NCBI GenBank assembly: GCA_025144025.1 | Contig: JALXWS010000009.1 | Coordinates: forward strand, 23,421-87,420 | Direction: 5' to 3' | From: Corynebacterium sp. p3-SID1241 | GTDB lineage: Bacteria; Actinomycetota; Actinomycetes; Mycobacteriales; Mycobacteriaceae | DNA length: 64,000 nucleotides | Shown: one piece after another, positions 60,495 through 64,000 of the stretch | How positions within the stretch are numbered: the first letter of the stretch is position 1 | Layout of the letters: every line of letters starts with the position of its first letter | Notes under the pieces: model-generated | The model's database searches: none | Told to the model about the DNA's origin: nothing | What the model saw: the letters and a program-made list of their open reading frames with translations, nothing else | Translations under genes and position numbers: made by a program

Positions 60495-61541
60495 GTGAAA
60501 TCTCAATCCGGCTCCGTACTTATCCTTTCCAGTTTGCTGGCGCTCAGCGCCACCGCATTGGCCGCCTGCCAGCCCGAAGTGGGCGTGGGGGCCGATCCAG
60601 AGACCGCGGTCAAAGGCAATGCCACCCCGGCGGCCTCCCCAGCCAACGCGGATCCGGAAGGCACGGTAGTCGACCTCAAAGAAGACATCACGAACCTTGC
60701 CGCCGTTAATGACTCGCTAGCGGTGCGCACCAAGAACCAACTTCTCATTGGTAGCCAGAAGGATTTTGCGGGGAAGAAGGCCACCAAGCTCGATATTTCT
60801 GAGGAGTGCGGCGATCTCAGTTCTTCTGCTTCCGGTTTCGTCTTGGCTTGTCCGGACAAGGTGCTTCTTATCGATCCTTCCTCCCCAGAATCTCCCGATG
60901 AAGTCCGCATGGAGGAAGAGTCCCCAGTAACTGCTGCGACCCAGCTATCTAACGGTGACATTTTTGCTACTTCGGCGGATTCCTCCACAGTGGGGATATA
61001 TAGGGACGGCAAGCGCGAGAACGATATTGAAGTCGAAGCAGGCTCCGATCAGCTACTCGCCGTGCCCAATCCCAAGGGCGATGACGCGGTGGTACGTATC
61101 CATCGCGAGGATTCCACCATCCAAAACGTAGATTGGACTAATAATCGCGCGGGCGGCCGGCTGCGCGTTGGCCAGGGCGTAGGAAGCATCACGGTGGGCG
61201 ACAATGGCGTAGTCCTCGCCTCCGATACTGAAGGCGAGCGCTTGGCGGTCTATACCTCCGATGATGTCATCCGCCTGCACCAATACGGCAATGTCGACGG
61301 TTCTCCTTGGGGCGTAGCCTGGGATAAGGAGCGTAACTTGGCCTGGGTTAGCGCAACCGATACCAATAAGGCCCATGCCTACGAGATAAACAAAGGCGTT
61401 CCCGAGTTGCGCGGCAGTGTCTCCACCGTGCGGGATGCGCAAAATATCGCCGTGCTTGGCGACGGCACCTTTGTCGCCGCCTCCGCCACCGGTCACGGCC
61501 TGCAGTTCGTAGGCACCCCGCGCCTGAAGAAGGAGTCTTAA
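60495..61541 (+). CDS. Predicted lipoprotein with a propeller-like soluble domain
   Basis: The GTG at 60495 (348 aa) opens a lipoprotein signal: a short basic end, hydrophobic [14 protein letters not shown] and lipobox LAAC with Cys25. Earlier frame up to 60324 is antisense of uppP and rejected. After a Pro/Ala-rich linker, ~300 residues contain repeated beta-type blocks ([56 protein letters not shown]) suggestive of a beta-propeller. The lnt product at 31570 would acylate it. It sits 4 bases before pyrD, so they are probably co-transcribed. Its role is unknown. Confidence 0.8.
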   Translation: MKSQSGSVLILSSLLALSATALAACQPEVGVGADPETAVKGNATPAASPANADPEGTVVDLKEDITNLAAVNDSLAVRTKNQLLIGSQKDFAGKKATKLDISEECGDLSSSASGFVLACPDKVLLIDPSSPESPDEVRMEEESPVTAATQLSNGDIFATSADSSTVGIYRDGKRENDIEVEAGSDQLLAVPNPKGDDAVVRIHREDSTIQNVDWTNNRAGGRLRVGQGVGSITVGDNGVVLASDTEGERLAVYTSDDVIRLHQYGNVDGSPWGVAWDKERNLAWVSATDTNKAHAYEINKGVPELRGSVSTVRDAQNIAVLGDGTFVAASATGHGLQFVGTPRLKKES

Positions 61542-61545
61542 GAAG

Positions 61546-62661
61546 ATGACCAGCACTATTAACCGCCTACGCGCCGAGGCCTACCAGCTTGCACTGCGCG
61601 GCATGTTCAAGCTCAGTCCGGAGCGGATACACGAGATCATCAGTACGGCCTTGAGCGGACTCCAAGCTGCCGGCCCCGTCAACCGCGCCTTGGCAAAGAT
61701 CCTGCCGGTCAATGATCCCGTCCTGCGCCAAGAGGTCTTTGGGGTAGAGTTTCCGCGCCCGCTGGGACTAGCCGCCGGGTTTGATAAGAACGCCGCGGCT
61801 GCTGATACCTGGACTCCCATCGGCTTTGGCTATGCGGAGTTGGGCACCGTCACCGCCCAAGCACAGCCCGGCAATCCCGCTCCGCGACTTTTCCGCCTTA
61901 AGGCCGACAAGGCCATCTTGAACCGCATGGGTTTTAACAATAGAGGCGCAGCGGCGGCGGCAGAAAACCTGCGCAAGCGCCGCTACAGCGATGTCATTGG
62001 CATCAATATTGGCAAAACCAAGGTCACCCCAGCCGAGCGCGCTGTAGAAGACTACCGCCGATCCGCGTCCGTACTTGGGGGTCTGGCGGATTTCCTAGTA
62101 GTAAACGTATCTTCCCCGAATACACCGGGCCTGCGTGATCTACAGGCAGTCGAATCCTTGCGCCCGATTCTTGCCGCCGTACAGGAATGCACCGCAGTCC
62201 CAGTCTTGGTAAAAATTGCACCCGATCTTTCCGATGCAGACATTGACGCCGTGGCGGACCTAGCCCTCGAGCTCGATCTCGACGGCATTGTGGCAACTAA
62301 TACCACCATCTCCCGCGAAGGACTTAAGACTCCACGTGCCGAGGTGACAGAGATGGGAGCCGGCGGCGTCTCTGGCCCCCCAGTAGCCGAACGCTCCCTG
62401 GAAGTTCTACGTCGCCTCAACAACCGGGTCGGCGACCAGCTCACTCTCATTTCTGTAGGCGGCATTTCCACGCCTGAACAAGCATGGGAACGCATCACTG
62501 CCGGCGCTTCGCTGCTGCAGGGCTACACCGGCCTGATCTACGGCGGCCCAGATTGGATCCGCGATATCCATCGCGGCATTGCCTCCCAAATCCGTGCACA
62601 CGGACTGAGCAATATTTCCCAAGCCGTTGGCTCCGACTTGCCATGGAAGCCCTTGGATTAG
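61546..62661 (+). CDS. pyrD: Dihydroorotate dehydrogenase (quinone), class 2
   Basis: This 371-aa FMN enzyme has a class 2 N-terminal membrane-binding extension ([20 protein letters not shown]), [40 protein letters not shown], catalytic-Ser block [20 protein letters not shown] and the FMN-phosphate block [20 protein letters not shown]. It oxidises dihydroorotate to orotate and passes electrons to menaquinone in pyrimidine synthesis. AAGAAG lies just before the ATG; it is closely coupled to the lipoprotein gene. Confidence 0.97.
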   Translation: MTSTINRLRAEAYQLALRGMFKLSPERIHEIISTALSGLQAAGPVNRALAKILPVNDPVLRQEVFGVEFPRPLGLAAGFDKNAAAADTWTPIGFGYAELGTVTAQAQPGNPAPRLFRLKADKAILNRMGFNNRGAAAAAENLRKRRYSDVIGINIGKTKVTPAERAVEDYRRSASVLGGLADFLVVNVSSPNTPGLRDLQAVESLRPILAAVQECTAVPVLVKIAPDLSDADIDAVADLALELDLDGIVATNTTISREGLKTPRAEVTEMGAGGVSGPPVAERSLEVLRRLNNRVGDQLTLISVGGISTPEQAWERITAGASLLQGYTGLIYGGPDWIRDIHRGIASQIRAHGLSNISQAVGSDLPWKPLD

Positions 62662-62686
62662 ATCAGTTCAGGACGTCTCATTTAAG

Positions 62687-62738
62687 AAGGTCCGCCTACT
62701 TTTCCTGCTGCGAGCAGATGGTGTAGGCGGACCTTTTG
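62687..62738 (+). terminator. Terminator of pyrD
   Basis: AAGGTCCGCCTAC and GTAGGCGGACCTT are perfect 13-base arms around a 23-base loop, followed by TTTGTCC. The loop is long for a terminator, and CTGCTGC/GAGCAG inside may form a second small stem. Confidence 0.82.
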
Positions 62739-62753
62739 TCCTTGCGGTGCTGA

Positions 62754-63146
62754 CTAGGCTTGCGGCATCGCACTACACCTAAGAACGAGTGCGCACAACA
62801 CCGCAAAACCGGCGTATAATACGACCCAAATCTGCGGTTGAGTGAATAAAATATCGCCAGGTATAAAACGGCTTGCCGCAATGATCACAATGGAGACCGC
62901 CAACGCTGCAACTTGGGCGCGGCTTCCCGCCTGGCTTTTGCTCATGGTGCTAAATGCCCCGACGATAAGCGCGGCGACGACAATAGCCACTTTGGAATAC
63001 GTCCACGCAAAATCAGAGCCCCAGCCATCCGTAAAGACGGAAATCAGCGCAAAGAGCATTAACACGAATGCGACGGCCATGAAGGCACCGCCCACGCGCA
63101 GTGCCATCGGCGGGCCAGACTGCGGTGCCGTAGAGCTACTTGCCAT
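62754..63146 (-). CDS. Four-helix membrane protein of unknown function, 130 aa
   Basis: From the ATG at 63146 (MASSSTAPQSG), which shares a base with the PEBP stop (TAATG), the protein has four hydrophobic helices: ~15-40 (VGGAFMAVAFVLMLFALISV), 50-70 (VAIVVAALIVGAFS), 78-97 (VAALAVSIVIIAA) and 103-123 (IWVVLYAGFAVLCALVL). The short loops have few charges. It is probably co-translated with the YbhB-like gene. No family is recognised. Confidence 0.75.
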   Translation of the reverse strand: MASSSTAPQSGPPMALRVGGAFMAVAFVLMLFALISVFTDGWGSDFAWTYSKVAIVVAALIVGAFSTMSKSQAGSRAQVAALAVSIVIIAASRFIPGDILFTQPQIWVVLYAGFAVLCALVLRCSAMPQA

Positions 63147-63685
63147 TACTTTGCCTCGTACCAACCCCATAAAATGGCACGGCCTAGGGCATGGAAGTGC
63201 AAGTTGAAGCCGAGCACAGTTGGCGTCGCATCCGGATCGATATCGAGCTTTTCTACGTCAACTGCATGTACGGCATAAAGGTAGCGGTGTGGCGCGTGTC
63301 CAGCAGGCGGGTTGGCGCCAAAATAGGTGCGCTCGCCGGAGTCATTGCGCAAGCTGATGACACCGTCAATGCCTAGATCCTCGGCAGCCCCGGCGTTGGT
63401 GGGCAACTCGCTCACCTCGACGGGAATGTTGAAGGCCGCCCAGTGCCAGAACCCAGAAGCGGTTGGTGCATCTGGATCGAAACAAGTTACGGCTAGGGAC
63501 TTGGTACCTTCCGGCAAGCCGGACCACGCAAGCTGAGGAGACACACTCTCAGGGGCGCGGAGCTTTTCCTGCAGTTCATCGCCCTCGACTACATCGGTGG
63601 AAGAAAGAACGAAGGAGGGAACATCGCGCAAAGGCGCGTAGGGATCCGGTCCAGGAAAACGGGAATCATCTGCATAAGAAGTCAT
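63146..63685 (-). CDS. YbhB/YbcL-family (PEBP-like) protein
   Basis: From the ATG at 63685 (179 aa, MTSYADDSRFPGPDPYAPL) the protein has the PEBP fold motifs: SPQLAWSGLPEGTKSLAVTC, DPDAPTASGFWHWAAFNIPV (the D-P-D-A-P and GxxHW core of the anion pocket), PAGHAPHRYLYAVHAVDVEK and FNLHFHALGRAILWGWYE. Bacterial members bind phosphate-type ligands and their role is not established. TACAAA ends 7 bases before the ATG with no ribosome site, so a leaderless start is plausible. A frame extension to 63778 is not favoured. Confidence 0.9.
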   Translation of the reverse strand: MTSYADDSRFPGPDPYAPLRDVPSFVLSSTDVVEGDELQEKLRAPESVSPQLAWSGLPEGTKSLAVTCFDPDAPTASGFWHWAAFNIPVEVSELPTNAGAAEDLGIDGVISLRNDSGERTYFGANPPAGHAPHRYLYAVHAVDVEKLDIDPDATPTVLGFNLHFHALGRAILWGWYEAK

Positions 63686-63844
63686 AGATCCATTTGTACC
63701 GCACATCACACGCCACTGTCGATGTGTTGCGTTTTTCATTTCCGATGAAACGTCCACTAACAATGCGAAAGGCCTCACCGGAGTTACATTCGTGTACTTT
63801 CTTGCCGCTCTACTGGCCTCATTTTTCTTAGTTAAGCTGGCGAT

Positions 63845-63874
63845 TTGTAATGCAAGCGCCTAGCAGGATACAGT
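63845..63874 (+). promoter_or_regulatory. Likely promoter of tRNA-Leu
   Basis: TTGTAA (63845-63850) and TACAGT (63869-63874) with an 18-base spacer lie 36 bases before the tRNA, a reasonable housekeeping promoter. Confidence 0.4.
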
Positions 63875-63910
63875 ATCGGAGTGCCTAGCCGAGAGGCTAA
63901 TAAACACCCT

Positions 63911-63996
63911 GCCCGGGTGGCGGAATGGCAGACGCGCTAGCTTGAGGTGCTAGTGTCCTATTAACGGACGTGGGGGTTCAAGTCCCCCCTCGGGCA
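63911..63996 (+). tRNA. tRNA-Leu (anticodon GAG)
   Basis: A complete class II tRNA is readable: acceptor GCCCGGG/CTCGGGC with one G-T pair, D-arm GTGGCGGAATGGCAGACGC, anticodon arm CTAGC-TTGAGGT-GCTAG giving anticodon GAG, a long variable arm (TGTCCTATTAACGGACG) and T-arm GGGGGTTCAAGTCCCCC. The 3' CCA is not encoded. It reads CUC and CUU. Confidence 0.95.
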
Positions 63997-64000
63997 CGCA

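Noticed and set aside
63792-63863. 23-codon hydrophobic frame (MYFLAALLASFFLVKLAI...) with CGGAG upstream, before tRNA-Leu
   Set aside because: It overlaps the -35 region of a good tRNA promoter and is too short to support; kept only as a note.

Overview
The window is chromosomal DNA of a high-GC actinobacterium, almost certainly a Corynebacterium. Diagnostic genes are the OdhI/GarA FHA protein with its paired N-terminal threonines, FtsR, SecA2, RbpA, separate ppm and lnt genes (fused in mycobacteria), mycothiol ligase MshC, and a pupylation locus with no proteasome subunit genes. The species cannot be fixed from sequence reading alone. From memory, the gene order (hydrolase-secA2-odhI-ftsR-DUF151-merR, gnd-thioesterase, thiD/thiE/thiM-ndh, ppm-lnt, tatC/tatA-pafC/pafB-pafA-pup-dop-arc-trmI, hisG-hisE, mshC-uppP-lipoprotein-pyrD) resembles the C. 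glutamicum chromosome. Most of the window is therefore conserved core with small accessory patches.

Layout. 1-5.8 kb is the most accessory stretch: the end of an esterase, a beta-class adenine methyltransferase without a restriction partner and preceded by a possible gene remnant, a 57-aa Rv0909-like protein, a regulator made of two TetR-like halves, a two-component system with a long imperfect inverted repeat upstream, and tRNA-Pro(GGG). 5.8-12.5 kb holds YchJ, an alpha/beta hydrolase-OsmC fusion whose OsmC half has lost its cysteines, then secA2, garA/odhI, ftsR, a DUF151 protein and a second MerR regulator. 12.7-20.8 kb holds a VWA membrane protein, an unassigned conserved protein, a DEAD-box helicase, gnd, a thioesterase, a saccharopine-dehydrogenase-like protein, corA and a small methyltransferase.

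20.8-26.9 kb is thiamine salvage (thiM-thiE-thiD/tenA) behind a TPP riboswitch whose P1 helix appears to include the thiM GTG start, followed by ndh and a highly diverged cyclopropane-synthase-like protein. 26.9-30.6 kb holds a Dyp peroxidase, an unrecognised gene with a poorly coding AT-richer stretch, a YceI protein with a 54-aa membrane protein behind it, a zinc-ribbon protein, and rbpA with a good SigH-type promoter. 30.7-40.8 kb holds ppm-lnt-fxsA, a reduced CobG-like protein, a DprE2-like reductase with an M24 peptidase, helY, and tatC/tatA.

40.9-48.5 kb is the pupylation/DNA-damage block: pafB-pafC, then arc-dop-pup-pafA with prcBA absent, then trmI. 48.6-57.8 kb holds an M18 aminopeptidase, a RecB-like nuclease, fhs, a Dcu dicarboxylate transporter next to aspartase (a likely aspartate/fumarate exchange pair), hisE-hisG and a HAD phosphatase. 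57.9-64 kb holds mshC, uppP, a lipoprotein, pyrD, a membrane protein, a PEBP protein and tRNA-Leu(GAG).

Recurring architecture: at four convergent gene junctions the two stop codons overlap within four bases, and several same-strand neighbours overlap as TAATG, TGATG or ATGA. I did not find a convincing wholly new multi-gene system. The best leads are the 27.9-28.85 kb patch, the tandem TetR protein, the inverted repeat at 5.45-5.57 kb, and the family members that have lost catalytic residues.
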